The notes under the pieces were generated by a model. It saw only the letters and a list, made by a program, of their open reading frames with translations. It had not been told where the DNA came from and made no database searches. Shown here piece by piece: positions 1 through 10,790 of a DNA stretch of 64,000 bases. The stretch's first letter is position 1, and each line of letters opens with the position of its first letter. The stretch is from Agreia bicolorata. GTDB taxonomy: Bacteria; Actinomycetota; Actinomycetes; Actinomycetales; Microbacteriaceae. A program made the translations under genes and the position numbers. The DNA lies in NCBI RefSeq assembly GCF_000938265.1, contig NZ_JYFC01000008.1:157686-221685 (forward strand), written 5' to 3'.

Positions 1-1668
<1,668 letters not shown>

Positions 1669-1719
1669 TCCCCAGGTGGCGCCAGGGTAGCGTCCGAGGT
1701 GGCCGGTAGAGTTCGGGTT

Positions 1720-2493
1720 GTGACAGATTCAGTGCAGCCCGAATTGTTCAGCCTCTCAGACGATGCTGTCCTCATCGCAGATCCGGCCGAGGTCGAGGCA
1801 GCGGTGCCGGCACCGTGGTGGCACCGCCTCGCCGTCTTCGATCTCGAGACCACCGGCATCGACGTGCAGACGAGCCGTATCGTCACGGCGAACGTGAGCG
1901 TCATCGGCGTCGACGGGCATCCAGTGTCTCGTCTCGATTGGCTCGCGAACCCCGGCGTCGAGATTCCCGAGCAGGCCACGGCCGTGCACGGTGTCACCAC
2001 CGAGAAGGCCATCGCCGACGGTCGACCCGCCGCGCTGGTAGTGTTCGAGATCGTCGAAGCGCTCCGGGCACTCCTCACCGATGGTGTGCCTCTTGTCATC
2101 TATAACGCGCCCTACGACCTCACCCTGCTGCACCACGAAGCGATGCGTTACGGCATCGACCCACTCGAGCTTCCGGGCCCCATCGTCGATCCCCTTGTCA
2201 TCGACAAGGCCGTCGATCGCTATCGCAAGGGCAAGCGCACCCTCGAAGCCGCGGCAGTGGTCTACGGCGTCGAGCTGCTCGACGCTCACGATGCCGGTGC
2301 CGACGCCATCGCAGCAGGTCGGGTCGCTCAGGCTCTCGCTCAGAAGCACGATGCGGTGTCGGCTCTCGCCGTACACGAACTGCACAACAAGCAGGTGGAC
2401 TGGTTCCGAGAGCAGGCCGAGAGCTTCCAGGAGTACATGCGGCGAACGCGCGACCCCGAGTTCACCGCCAGAACAGCCTGGCCGGTCGGCTGA
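1720..2493 (+). CDS. DnaQ-like 3'-5' exonuclease (DEDDh family)
   Basis: A 257-residue exonuclease-fold protein. Motif I is FDLETTG (Asp and Glu ligands), motif II lies in YNAPYDLTLLHHE, and motif III is HDAGADA (the His and Asp of HxxxxD). All catalytic residues are therefore present. It resembles stand-alone DNA polymerase III epsilon-type exonucleases that degrade single-stranded DNA or short RNA; the exact substrate cannot be read from sequence. The start is uncertain. GTG at 1720 has a TAGAGT hexamer seven bases upstream and may be leaderless, while GTG at 1699 would add seven Arg-rich residues. The gene follows treS by a short gap and ends before a strong hairpin. Confidence 0.85.
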   Translation: MTDSVQPELFSLSDDAVLIADPAEVEAAVPAPWWHRLAVFDLETTGIDVQTSRIVTANVSVIGVDGHPVSRLDWLANPGVEIPEQATAVHGVTTEKAIADGRPAALVVFEIVEALRALLTDGVPLVIYNAPYDLTLLHHEAMRYGIDPLELPGPIVDPLVIDKAVDRYRKGKRTLEAAAVVYGVELLDAHDAGADAIAAGRVAQALAQKHDAVSALAVHELHNKQVDWFREQAESFQEYMRRTRDPEFTARTAWPVG

Positions 2494-2538
2494 TCGCGCA
2501 CTGCTTTCGTCTCGACAAGCTCGACGAACGGGAGCGAG

Positions 2539-2585
2539 CACAGAAGAAGGGCCGGAAGCGAATCGCTTCCGGCCCTTCTTCTGTG
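2539..2585. terminator. Bidirectional intrinsic terminator, 22-bp perfect stem
   Basis: The 22 bases from 2539 are exactly complementary to the 22 bases ending at 2585, with only AAT between them. The flanks are A-rich on the left and T-rich on the right (AGAAGAAGG / CCTTCTTCT), so the hairpin can end transcription both of the + strand exonuclease gene and of rpmE2 on the - strand. Confidence 0.85.
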
Positions 2586-2597
2586 CTGAGCGGAGTA

Positions 2598-2849
2598 CTA
2601 CGCGCCGAAGCCCTTGTAGCGGCTGTTGAACTTCTCGACGCGTCCGGCGGAGTCCATGATGCGCTGCTTGCCCGTGTAGAACGGGTGCGACTCGGACGAG
2701 ATCTCGACGTCGATGACCGGGTAGGTGTTTCCGTCTTCCCACTCGATGGTCTTCGAGCTGCCGACCGTGGAACGGGTCAGGAAGGTCGCGCCGGAGGCGA
2801 GATCGCGGAAGACAACCGGAGCGTAGTTCGGGTGGATGTCTGTCTTCAT
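2598..2849 (-). CDS. rpmE2: 50S ribosomal protein L31 type B
   Basis: An 83-residue protein beginning [16 protein letters not shown], the standard start of type B L31. It contains the family motif HPFYTGKQR and ends with FNSRYKGFG. The zinc-binding cysteines of the type A paralogue are absent, so this is the zinc-independent form, which in many bacteria replaces the zinc form when zinc is scarce. The frame extends 17 codons further upstream, but family length and the MKTDIHP start fix the N-terminus at 2849. It appears monocistronic and ends at the hairpin at 2539-2585. No Zur site was recognised in the upstream 120 bases. Confidence 0.95.
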   Translation of the reverse strand: MKTDIHPNYAPVVFRDLASGATFLTRSTVGSSKTIEWEDGNTYPVIDVEISSESHPFYTGKQRIMDSAGRVEKFNSRYKGFGA

Positions 2850-2973
2850 GGGGTTTCCTTTGGATACGAGTGATGCGAAAAAGTCTGTTCGGCCTGGCAC
2901 GCACGCGGCATACAGCAGCGTCGACCGGACCAGCGGTCAACTCTATCAGAAAAGTGCCGTGTTCGACGGAGCG

Positions 2974-3756
2974 TCAGGCAGCGCGGGCCGAGTAGCGGCC
3001 GTCGGTCTCCGTCAGCGTGATAGGGAGACCGAAGGTGGCCTCCAGGTTCTCTGCCGTGAGCACCTCGGCGAGGGGGCCTGCGGCCACGATGCGGCCGTCC
3101 GAAACGAGCAGCGCGTTGGTGAACCCTCGGGGAATCTCCTCGACGTGGTGCGTGACCATGACGATGGCCGGTGACTCGGAGGAACTGGCGTATCCCCCGA
3201 GCAACTGCAGCAGTTCTTCGCGCGCACCCAGGTCGAGGCTCGCCGCCGGCTCGTCGAGGAGAAGAAGTTCTGGATCGGTCATGACTGAACGCGCAATCTG
3301 CACGCGCTTCTGCTCGCCATCGCTCAACGAACCGAAGAGTCGGTTCTCGAGGTGATCGAGCTTCCACTCCGCGAGAACACGGTGCGCACGTCGGAGGTCG
3401 ACGTCTTCGTAGTCCTCGTTCCACCGGCCCGTCACCGAGTAGGCCGCCGTCAGAACGACGTTGAGCACGGTCTCATCTGCCGGAAACCGCCGTGCCATCG
3501 CGCTCGACGCGAACCCGACCCGGGGGCGCAGCTCGAACACGTCGACCTGGCCCAGCTTTCCGTCGAGCACCGTGGCGACGCCGCTCGACGGATGGCTCAT
3601 TGCCGCCGCGATCTGGAGGAGGGTCGTCTTGCCCGCCCCGTTCGGTCCGAGGATGACCCACCGTTCGTCGCCCTCGACCGTCCAGTCGAGGTTCGAGAGA
3701 ATGGGATTCGCGTCTCGCACTACGGACACGTCGGACAGCTGGAGTACCACGGGCAT
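2974..3756 (-). CDS. ABC transporter ATP-binding protein (stand-alone)
   Basis: A 260-residue single ABC ATPase domain. Walker A is GPNGAGKTT, the signature is LSDGEQKR (slightly non-canonical D for G), and Walker B is LLLLDEPAASLD followed by the H-loop VTHH. No permease or binding protein is adjacent. Its overall pattern (signature SDGEQ, C-terminal EVLTAENLEATFGLP) resembles the ModF/molybdate-type and iron-siderophore-type ATPases, but the substrate cannot be assigned. It lies 20 bases downstream of glgM on the same strand and may be co-transcribed with it. Confidence 0.85.
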   Translation of the reverse strand: MPVVLQLSDVSVVRDANPILSNLDWTVEGDERWVILGPNGAGKTTLLQIAAAMSHPSSGVATVLDGKLGQVDVFELRPRVGFASSAMARRFPADETVLNVVLTAAYSVTGRWNEDYEDVDLRRAHRVLAEWKLDHLENRLFGSLSDGEQKRVQIARSVMTDPELLLLDEPAASLDLGAREELLQLLGGYASSSESPAIVMVTHHVEEIPRGFTNALLVSDGRIVAAGPLAEVLTAENLEATFGLPITLTETDGRYSARAA

Positions 3757-3776
3757 GGCTCTAGCTTAACCGGTGA

Positions 3777-4958
3777 TCAGAGCAGGGAGCGGTAGATCCG
3801 CTCCGTCTCGACGGCGATTTGGGCCCAGCTGAACGTGCTCTCCGCCCGCAGCCTGCCGGCGCGCCCCATCGAGCGCGCCCGTTCGGGGTCGTCGAGCACT
3901 CGGGTGAGAGCTGCGGCGAGATCTGCCACGAATCGATCGGGATCGACGGGCGTTCCTGTGCCGTCCTGCAACTGATCGATCGGCACGAGGATGCCCGTGA
4001 CGCCGTCATCGACGACCTCGGGAATTCCTCCCGTGGCCGTTCCCACGACCGGTAGGCCGCACGCCATGGCTTCGAGATTGACGATGCCGAGAGGCTCGTA
4101 CACGGAGGGGCATACGAAGACCGTCGCGCTCGACAGCACAACAGACAGAGTGCGCGTGTCGAGCAGCCGGTCGATCCACACGATGCCGGATCGCGTCTTC
4201 TGCAACTCCCGCACGCCGGCGGAGACCTCTTCGAGGATCTCGGGAGTGTCCGGGGCCCCGGCACACAGTACGACCTGCACGTCCGGCGACAGCTTCTCGA
4301 TCGCACGAAGCAGGTAGGGCAGACCCTTCTGGCGGGTGATGCGCCCGACGAAGACCACGGTGGGTCGGGTCGGGTCGATGCCCAACTCCGCGAGCACATC
4401 GTCATCGCTCTCGGGGTGCCACTTCTCGAGATCGATGCCGTTGTAGACCACGCTGACGCGCTCCGGGTCAAGAGAGGGATAGCTACGCAGGATGTCGCGG
4501 CGCATGCCGTGGCTGACGGCGATGACGGCGTCCGCGCTCTCGAACGACGTCTTCTCGATCCAGCTTGAGAGGCGGTATCCCCCGCCGAGCTGCTCGGCCT
4601 TCCACGGCCGCAGCGGCTCGAGGGAATGAGCCGTCACGACGTGCGGGATGCCATGAAGTCGCGCCGCGATCTGACCGGCGGCGTTCGCGTACCAGGTGTG
4701 CGAATGCACCACGTCGGCCCCGGCGACATCGTTGGCGATCTCGAGGTCGGTGCCGAGCGTCTTGAGGGCGGGATTCGCGTCGGCGAGCTCGACCGGAGTC
4801 GAATACGAGAACACGCCTGCCTCGTTCCTCGGCTCGCCGAAAGCCCTGACGACCACGTCGATGCTGCCGCGCAGCGCCTTGACGAGTTCGGCGACATGCA
4901 CCCCCGCTCCGCCATAGACCTCGGGTGGATACTCTCGGGATATCACGTCTACTCGCAC
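3777..4958 (-). CDS. glgA: Glycogen synthase / alpha-maltose-1-phosphate synthase, GT4 family
   Basis: A 393-residue GT4 glycosyltransferase. It opens with the SREYPPEVYGGAGVHV nucleotide-sugar motif and carries GRITRQKGLPYL and the C-terminal donor-binding motif PSVYEPLGIVNLEAMA. The length and motif set match the actinobacterial enzyme called GlgA or GlgM, which in mycobacteria uses ADP-glucose and glucose-1-phosphate to make alpha-maltose-1-phosphate for GlgE; bacterial GT5 GlgA is longer. The start is a GTG at 4958, chosen because MRVDVISREYPPE matches the family N-terminus; the open frame runs 19 codons further. It is divergent from glgC with only 47 bases between, the classical arrangement. 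Confidence 0.9.
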   Translation of the reverse strand: MRVDVISREYPPEVYGGAGVHVAELVKALRGSIDVVVRAFGEPRNEAGVFSYSTPVELADANPALKTLGTDLEIANDVAGADVVHSHTWYANAAGQIAARLHGIPHVVTAHSLEPLRPWKAEQLGGGYRLSSWIEKTSFESADAVIAVSHGMRRDILRSYPSLDPERVSVVYNGIDLEKWHPESDDDVLAELGIDPTRPTVVFVGRITRQKGLPYLLRAIEKLSPDVQVVLCAGAPDTPEILEEVSAGVRELQKTRSGIVWIDRLLDTRTLSVVLSSATVFVCPSVYEPLGIVNLEAMACGLPVVGTATGGIPEVVDDGVTGILVPIDQLQDGTGTPVDPDRFVADLAAALTRVLDDPERARSMGRAGRLRAESTFSWAQIAVETERIYRSLL

Positions 4959-5005
4959 AGCTATGAACGTAGTACAGTCCTCCGCCGAGGCTCTACTGTT
5001 AGTGC

Positions 5006-6250
5006 ATGGCAGCATCGAAGAAGATTTTTGGCATCGTCCTCGCCGGCGGAGAGGGTAAGCGACTCATGCCGCTTACCGCAGACCGGGCAAAGCCCGGCGT
5101 TCCGTTCGGCGGCAGCTATCGGCTCATCGATTTCGCTCTTTCGAACCTGGTCAACTCGGGCCTCCGGCAGATCGTGGTGCTCACCCAGTACAAGTCGCAC
5201 AGCCTCGACCGGCATGTGTCGCAGACCTGGCGACTGCCCATGATGCTCGACTCGTATGTCGCCTCCGTTCCGGCTCAGCAGCGACTGGGAAAGCGCTGGT
5301 TCGCCGGATCTGCGGACGCGATCCTGCAGAGCCTCAACCTCATCGGCGACGAGCGACCCGACATCGTCGTTGTCGTCGGCGCCGACCACGTGTACCGCAT
5401 GGACTTCGAGCAGATGGTCGCCGCACACATCGAATCTGGACTGGGTGCCACGGTCGCCGCTATCCGCCAGCCCATCGAACTCTCCGACCAGTTCGGTGTC
5501 ATCCAGACATCCGACGACGACCCCACGAAGATCTCCGAGTTCCTCGAGAAGCCCGTGAACGCGAAGGGTCTGCTCGACTCCCCCGGCGAGGTTCTCGCGT
5601 CGATGGGCAACTACGTCTTCGACGCGGACATGCTCATCGAAGCCGTCATCCGTGACGGCGAGAAGCCCGACTCCAGCCACGACATGGGTGGCGACATCAT
5701 CCCCGACTTCGTCGAACGCGGATTGGCCGGCGTGTACGACCTTCAGCGCAACGAGGTTCCGGGAGCGACAGACCGTGACCGCTACTACTGGCGCGACGTG
5801 GGAACGATCGACTCGTTCTACGACGCCCACCAGGATCTGATCTCGGCGCTGCCGATCTTCAATCTCTACAACCGCGAGTGGCCGATCTTCACCCAGCAGC
5901 TCAACTCGCCGCCGGCCAAGTTCGTGCGGGATGCGAAGGGCAACACGGGCACCACGCTCGGGTCGCTCGTCTCGCTCGGCTGTCTCATCTCCGGTGCACG
6001 GGTCGAGGGCAGCGTCGTCGGCCCATGGTCGACGATCGAATCCGAGGCGCTCGTTCAGGACTCCGTGCTGTTCGACCGTGTGCACGTCGAGCCGGGCGCT
6101 ATCGTCAAGCGGGCTATTCTTGACAAGAACGTGGTGGTTGCAGCCGGGGCCCAGGTGGGAACGGATGCAGTGCGGGATCGAGAGCGCGGATTCACCGTGA
6201 CCGACTCGGGCATCACGGTCGTGGGAAAGGGAATTCGCGTAGAGCCATGA
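5006..6250 (+). CDS. glgC: Glucose-1-phosphate adenylyltransferase (ADP-glucose pyrophosphorylase)
   Basis: A 414-residue nucleotidyltransferase making ADP-glucose from ATP and glucose-1-phosphate, the committed step of alpha-glucan synthesis. The N-terminus carries the nucleotide-binding motif [14 protein letters not shown] followed by [10 protein letters not shown]. The middle has the sugar-phosphate loop region FLEKPVN, and the C-terminal third has the hexapeptide-like left-handed beta-helix with [11 protein letters not shown] and AILDKNVVV. Length is normal for the family. Its product feeds the divergent GT4 gene. The 3' end overlaps serB by four bases (ATGA). No good Shine-Dalgarno sequence precedes the ATG, so the message may be leaderless. 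Confidence 0.97.
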   Translation: MAASKKIFGIVLAGGEGKRLMPLTADRAKPGVPFGGSYRLIDFALSNLVNSGLRQIVVLTQYKSHSLDRHVSQTWRLPMMLDSYVASVPAQQRLGKRWFAGSADAILQSLNLIGDERPDIVVVVGADHVYRMDFEQMVAAHIESGLGATVAAIRQPIELSDQFGVIQTSDDDPTKISEFLEKPVNAKGLLDSPGEVLASMGNYVFDADMLIEAVIRDGEKPDSSHDMGGDIIPDFVERGLAGVYDLQRNEVPGATDRDRYYWRDVGTIDSFYDAHQDLISALPIFNLYNREWPIFTQQLNSPPAKFVRDAKGNTGTTLGSLVSLGCLISGARVEGSVVGPWSTIESEALVQDSVLFDRVHVEPGAIVKRAILDKNVVVAAGAQVGTDAVRDRERGFTVTDSGITVVGKGIRVEP

Positions 6251-6960
6251 GTCTGACCTCGGAGGCAGTTCAGCACAGCCCGGGCCGCCAACCGATAGAT
6301 TCACGGATCTCTTCGCAGGATGCTTCTCGGTTTCTTGTCGTGCTCGACGTCGACTCGACACTCATCGAGAACGAGGTCATCGAGATGCTCGCGCAGGCTG
6401 CGGGCAGTTTCGCCGAGGTCGCTGAGATCACCGAGCGGGCGATGAGCGGCGAACTCGACTTCGAGCAGAGCCTGCGTTCGCGCGTGGCCACCCTCGAGGG
6501 TCTCCCCGTCGCACAGCTGCCCGACATCGCCGCGCAGATCAGACTCACGGCCGGTGCGCAGCAGATGATCGACACCCTGCATGCGAACAACAGCGTGGTG
6601 GGCGTCGTCTCCGGCGGGTTCCACGAGCTGCTCGACGAACTCGCTGGCGAGGTAGGGCTCGACTTCTGGAGAGCGAACAGGCTCGATGTGCGGGATGGAA
6701 AGCTGACCGGTGCTGTGCTCGGCCCGGTGATCGACGCCGAAGCCAAGGCCTCCGCTCTTACCGAGTGGGCGTCCGTCTACAAAGTTCCTCGCTCGCGCAC
6801 CGTGGCCGTCGGAGACGGCGCAAACGATCTTCAGATGATGAAGGCCGCGGGGCTCTCCATCGCCTTCGACGCACGACCTGTTGTTCGCCGTTCGGCGAAC
6901 GTCGCCATCAGTGAACGCGACCTCAGTCAGGTGCTTCCGGCCCTCGGACTACGCGGCTGA
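6247..6960 (+). CDS. serB: Phosphoserine phosphatase
   Basis: A 237-residue HAD-family phosphatase releasing serine from phosphoserine, the last step of serine synthesis. Motif I is VLDVDSTLI (DxDST, with the nucleophilic Asp), motif II is [10 protein letters not shown], and motif III/IV is [11 protein letters not shown]. It lacks the N-terminal ACT domain found in some actinobacterial SerB proteins; instead there are about 27 weakly conserved residues before the HAD core. The ATG overlaps the glgC stop (ATGA), so translation is probably coupled. Its stop codon forms part of a hairpin shared with the convergent fabG. Confidence 0.93.
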   Translation: MSLTSEAVQHSPGRQPIDSRISSQDASRFLVVLDVDSTLIENEVIEMLAQAAGSFAEVAEITERAMSGELDFEQSLRSRVATLEGLPVAQLPDIAAQIRLTAGAQQMIDTLHANNSVVGVVSGGFHELLDELAGEVGLDFWRANRLDVRDGKLTGAVLGPVIDAEAKASALTEWASVYKVPRSRTVAVGDGANDLQMMKAAGLSIAFDARPVVRRSANVAISERDLSQVLPALGLRG

Positions 6961-6978
6961 CCCGCTGCGGGCGTCGGG

Positions 6979-6981
<3 letters not shown>
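6958..6981. terminator. Hairpin joining the convergent serB and fabG stop codons
   Basis: TGACCCG (6958-6964) pairs with CGGGTCA (6975-6981). The first arm begins with the serB TGA stop and the second arm contains the fabG TGA stop on the other strand, so one 7-bp stem with a 10-base loop marks both gene ends. There is no T run, so termination strength is uncertain. Confidence 0.5.
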
Positions 6982-7761
<780 letters not shown>

Positions 7762-7803
7762 TTAGTGCAGCCTTCCGGCCATCGAACCCGAGCAGACGAG
7801 CGC

Positions 7804-8097
7804 ATGAAACAGCAGTCGATCACCGATCTCCCGCCTTCGCCGGGCGATGAGCGCCGAACGCGCATGATCAAGTACAGCATTGCCATGTCTATTCGTCTCG
7901 TCTGCATCGTCCTGATGCTCTTTCTGCACGGGTGGTGGCTGATCCTTCCCGCGATCGGCGCCGTCGTGCTCCCTTACTTCGCCGTTGTACTGGCCAACGT
8001 CGGCTCCCCCACGAAGTCCGTCGTGAACCGTCCGGGCGGTGTCGTCGCCGTTCCGGGAGCCCGACCTCCCCGCGATTTCGGCGGTCGCCCGGAATGA
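7804..8097 (+). CDS. DUF3099 family small membrane protein
   Basis: A 97-residue protein that starts MKQQSITDLPPSP. After the Arg-rich segment DERRTRMIKY it has two closely spaced hydrophobic segments (residues about 24-42 and 46-64), then a Pro/Arg-rich tail. This matches the actinobacterial DUF3099 family, whose function is unknown; many members sit beside SURF1 or fabG, as here. The ATG at 7804 is the first plausible start, because the longer open frame runs backwards across the fabG promoter. The stop overlaps the next gene by four bases. Confidence 0.8.
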   Translation: MKQQSITDLPPSPGDERRTRMIKYSIAMSIRLVCIVLMLFLHGWWLILPAIGAVVLPYFAVVLANVGSPTKSVVNRPGGVVAVPGARPPRDFGGRPE

Positions 8098-8336
8098 TCG
8101 GTCTCGGACTCGAGCCGGAGGGCTCGGAGTGTTCCCGTGCGGGCTGCCGCGCGGCATCCGCTTGGCGAATCGAGTGGCGAAACCCCAAGATCCACGCTGA
8201 GACGCGGCGCAAGATCTGGCTCGCCTGCGACGAGCACGTCTCGTTCCTGCGCGAATTCCTTGCCGCCCGCGAGTTTCCGCTCGAGGTGATCGCCGATGCA
8301 GGCGATGGATCTCAGAAGAAGGACGGTCTCGGATGA
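8094..8336 (+). CDS. Conserved small hypothetical protein with N-terminal Cys pair
   Basis: An 80-residue soluble protein with a Cys pair in ECSRAGC and a third Cys in LACDEH followed by His. Conserved-looking blocks are WRIEWRNPKIH and WLACDEHVSFLREFL. The spacing C-x4-C ... C-x2-H suggests a small zinc or metal site (inference). I recall actinobacterial homologues carrying the uninformative label acetone carboxylase, which nothing in this sequence supports. The gene is coupled at both ends: ATGA overlap with DUF3099 and with the SURF1 gene. A role beside SURF1 in cytochrome oxidase assembly is only a context guess. Confidence 0.75.
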   Translation: MIGLGLEPEGSECSRAGCRAASAWRIEWRNPKIHAETRRKIWLACDEHVSFLREFLAAREFPLEVIADAGDGSQKKDGLG

Positions 8337-9181
8337 GCGCGGGCTGGCAATTTCTGATCAGTAGGCGCTGGGGAGGCTACCTGGCTCTCACCATCGTGTT
8401 CGCCCTCGTCTGCGTGCTGCTCGGGTTCTGGCAACTGGCACGGAGAGCCGATGCAGTCGCCGAGAACAATCGCGTCGCCGCGAACTACGATGCTGTTCCC
8501 CGGCCTGTCGCCGATGTGCTCGATGGCCTGGATTCCTTCGATGAGTCGCAGAAGTGGATGACCGTCTCCCTGACGGGCTCGTATCTCGAGTCCGAGCAAT
8601 TGCTCGTGCGCAACCGCCCATCGGGAGGGCAGCCCGGATTCGAGCTTCTTGTGCCGTTCCGGCTCGACGACGGCTCCGTCTTCATCGTCGACAGGGGGTG
8701 GCTTCCCACCGGTCAGGAGCAGGACAAACCAGACGTCGTTCCCTCATCGCCCTCGGGCGAGGTCACCGTCGTGGCGCGATTGAAGGCCAGCGAGCCCAAA
8801 CTGGAGGGGCGATCGGCTGCCGCCGGCGAGATCCCCTCCATCGATCTGCCGACGATCGCCGAGCAGGTCGGCGAGCCGACCTACACGGGAGCGTACGGCG
8901 ACCTGGCCAGCGAGTCCCCGTCCGCCGACACAGGGCAGCTCGACACGCGTCCCCCGGAGGACGAAGGCCCCCACCTCTCCTACGCCTTCCAGTGGTTCGT
9001 TTTCGCTCTGCTCGGATTCCTCGGCCTCGGCTACGCGGCCCGTCAGGAATACCGGGCGCTGAACGCCGACGATCCCGAGGAGAAGGAACGTGCGGCCGAT
9101 CGCGAACGGCGTCGTAAGGCGAAGGCTAAGAGCGATAACGAAGTCGAGGACGAGCTGATCGATCGATCTGCCTCGCGCTGA
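8333..9181 (+). CDS. SURF1 family cytochrome oxidase biogenesis protein
   Basis: A 282-residue membrane protein with the SURF1 layout: N-terminal transmembrane segment (residues about 13-34, ending GFWQLARR), an extracytoplasmic domain with the motifs SLTGSY, LLVRNRP and FIVDRGWLPTG, and a C-terminal transmembrane segment (about 222-240) with YAFQWFVFALLGFLGL. SURF1 proteins assist assembly of the heme a-containing cytochrome c oxidase. The long charged C-terminal tail (EEKERAADRERRRKAKAK) is typical of actinobacterial members. It overlaps the preceding 80-aa gene by four bases. The heme A genes ctaA and ctaB are elsewhere in the window. Confidence 0.9.
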   Translation: MSAGWQFLISRRWGGYLALTIVFALVCVLLGFWQLARRADAVAENNRVAANYDAVPRPVADVLDGLDSFDESQKWMTVSLTGSYLESEQLLVRNRPSGGQPGFELLVPFRLDDGSVFIVDRGWLPTGQEQDKPDVVPSSPSGEVTVVARLKASEPKLEGRSAAAGEIPSIDLPTIAEQVGEPTYTGAYGDLASESPSADTGQLDTRPPEDEGPHLSYAFQWFVFALLGFLGLGYAARQEYRALNADDPEEKERAADRERRRKAKAKSDNEVEDELIDRSASR

Positions 9182-9193
9182 ATTTTCTCGCCC

Positions 9194-9505
9194 CTACATC
9201 TCGAAGTAGAGGTGCGCGTGCAAGCTGCAGCGTTCATTGAAGGGTGCACAGCAGTGGAGGCACCGATCTGTCTTCAGGTACTCGTCTATGGTGAGCTCGC
9301 TCGAGCACGCCCCGCAGAGAATGGCTTTGGTGCGTCGCTCTCCGATCGGCCATTGCGTGGCCTGATGGGATTCTGCTTCTTCGTGACATAGGTGACACGG
9401 ATAGTATCGGCCGCAGCACGCGAACTTGATGGCGATGATGTCTTTCGGCGTTCGGTAATGCACGCACCGCGTCTCGTCGTCTACCGTCTGGCCCCAGACC
9501 TTCAT
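9194..9505 (-). CDS. CHY zinc finger protein
   Basis: A 103-residue protein packed with metal-binding pairs: CVHY near the start, CCGRYYPCHLCHEE, CGAC, and CLHCCAPFNERCSLHAHLYF. This is the CHY-type zinc finger pattern, in which several zinc ions stabilise the fold. Some eukaryotic members (Hot13) act in oxidative protein folding in mitochondria; bacterial roles are unknown. It is the last gene of the biotin-uptake operon, its ATG overlapping the bioN stop (ATGA). The product may be regulatory or a metal/redox accessory to the operon (speculation). Confidence 0.85.
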   Translation of the reverse strand: MKVWGQTVDDETRCVHYRTPKDIIAIKFACCGRYYPCHLCHEEAESHQATQWPIGERRTKAILCGACSSELTIDEYLKTDRCLHCCAPFNERCSLHAHLYFEM

Positions 9506-10101
9506 GGCTCGATTCCTCTCGCACTCACCGCATCGGCGAGATCGTCGGCGTGCTTCAGCGACATGATGAGGAGAGGAACAGCGAAACTCAGCCGGTGGGG
9601 TGGAATGCCACGGGCTCGCTGTGCGTCGCGAATCGTTGCAGCGAAGCCTGCGATCACGGGAATGGAGGTGATGGTCAAGGCGAGGACAAGTGCCACGGCT
9701 TCGGGGCGTATACCGAAGCGGCGGAACGGTGCACAGGCGCGTTCGGTGGCGTCGAGAAGATCCGGTATGCGCGTCGTCAACGTGAACAGGGCCGCAAGAA
9801 TCACTATCAGCGCCACTCGCGCGGTGTTGGTCACGGCATCGATAGCGGGGAGAAAGAGCAATTGGGGCGCGAGCATGAACAGGATGATCCACCTGGCCGC
9901 GACAACCTGGCTCGCCAGCACCCGCGCGCTCAGTCCAGCACACGCGTATCCCGTCATAACGAAGGTCAACGCGGAAATGACCTGCCACAGGCTTGTGGTC
10001 GTTGTAGCGATAGCGAGAGACGCCCCGATGAAGCAGACGAGCTTGAGGCCCGTCGGCATTCGGTGAAGGACACTCGTTCCTGGCCTGTACAGGCCTATCA
10101 T
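9502..10101 (-). CDS. bioN: ECF transporter transmembrane (T) component, biotin-type
   Basis: A 199-residue integral membrane protein of the CbiQ/EcfT family. It shows several hydrophobic helices (near 18-38, 40-62, 65-90, 100-120) and the two diagnostic coupling motifs Ala-Arg-Gly, ARGIPP near residue 163 and ARGIEP near residue 194. These contact the ATPase Q-helix groove. It starts MIGLYRPGTS, a typical EcfT opening, with its ATG overlapping the bioM stop (ATGA). With bioY and bioM in the same coupled operon it should form the BioMNY biotin importer. Confidence 0.9.
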   Translation of the reverse strand: MIGLYRPGTSVLHRMPTGLKLVCFIGASLAIATTTTSLWQVISALTFVMTGYACAGLSARVLASQVVAARWIILFMLAPQLLFLPAIDAVTNTARVALIVILAALFTLTTRIPDLLDATERACAPFRRFGIRPEAVALVLALTITSIPVIAGFAATIRDAQRARGIPPHRLSFAVPLLIMSLKHADDLADAVSARGIEP

Positions 10102-10790
10102 GGGTGGCTTCTCTCGTATTCCGCGATGACCGCTCGGGGCTCTCCACATCGGCGCAGACGGCCCTGGTCGAACCACAACGCCGTGTCGCAGCGTTCTGCG
10201 AGGCGAAGGTCATGCGTTACCAGGACAAGTTGTTGGGGCATTTCGTCGAGCAGGTGATTGCTGATCCGCCGAGTGTTCGCGGCATCGAGGAGCGCGGTCG
10301 GCTCGTCGGCGACGATGAGTTGCGGCTCGCTCACGAGAACGGAGCTCAGTGCGAGGAGCTGCTTCTGCCCACCCGACAAGCTGTGCGCCGCAGAGTTCTC
10401 GTGGTGTGAGAGGCCGTGGGTCTGGATCATGCGCGACACTCGTTCGTCGACTTCCGTTCGAGACAGCCCTCGTCCGCGAAGTGAGAAGGCGATGTCTTCG
10501 GCAACTGTCGGCATCACGATCTGACTGTCGGGATTGCTGAAGATGAAGCCCACGCGGCGCCGTAGCAGCCGGGCCTGTCTGATGGGGTCGATTCCGTGCA
10601 CTCTCACTTCGCCGCGGCTTGCGGAGGCCAATCCGTTGAGCAGTCGAGCGAAGGTCGACTTGCCGGATCCGTTGGATCCTATGACGGCGATACGTTTCTG
10701 ATCGAGTAGAACGGAGACGTTGTCGAGTGCGGTCCTCTCGCCGAAGTCGACGGAAACCTGCCGAAACGAGATGAGCCGCTCAGAGTTCAT
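10098..10790 (-). CDS. bioM: ECF transporter ATPase component, biotin-type
   Basis: A 230-residue ABC ATPase. Walker A is GSNGSGKST, the Q-loop region reads FIFSNPDSQIVMPTV (the FxNPDxQ motif characteristic of ECF ATPases), the signature is LSGGQKQ and Walker B is LIVADEPTALLD. The H-loop is LVTHD. It is a single-domain ATPase that would work with BioN and BioY. The ATG overlaps the thiolase stop by four bases, so it is probably translated by coupling. Confidence 0.92.
   Translation of the reverse strand: MNSERLISFRQVSVDFGERTALDNVSVLLDQKRIAVIGSNGSGKSTFARLLNGLASASRGEVRVHGIDPIRQARLLRRRVGFIFSNPDSQIVMPTVAEDIAFSLRGRGLSRTEVDERVSRMIQTHGLSHHENSAAHSLSGGQKQLLALSSVLVSEPQLIVADEPTALLDAANTRRISNHLLDEMPQQLVLVTHDLRLAERCDTALWFDQGRLRRCGEPRAVIAEYERSHP

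Noticed and set aside
1756..2940. 394-aa minus-strand frame covering the exonuclease and rpmE2
   Set aside because: Crosses a strong terminator and two real genes; no motifs.
4961..6361. 466-aa open frame antisense to glgC
   Set aside because: Shadow frame; glgC is complete with all motifs.
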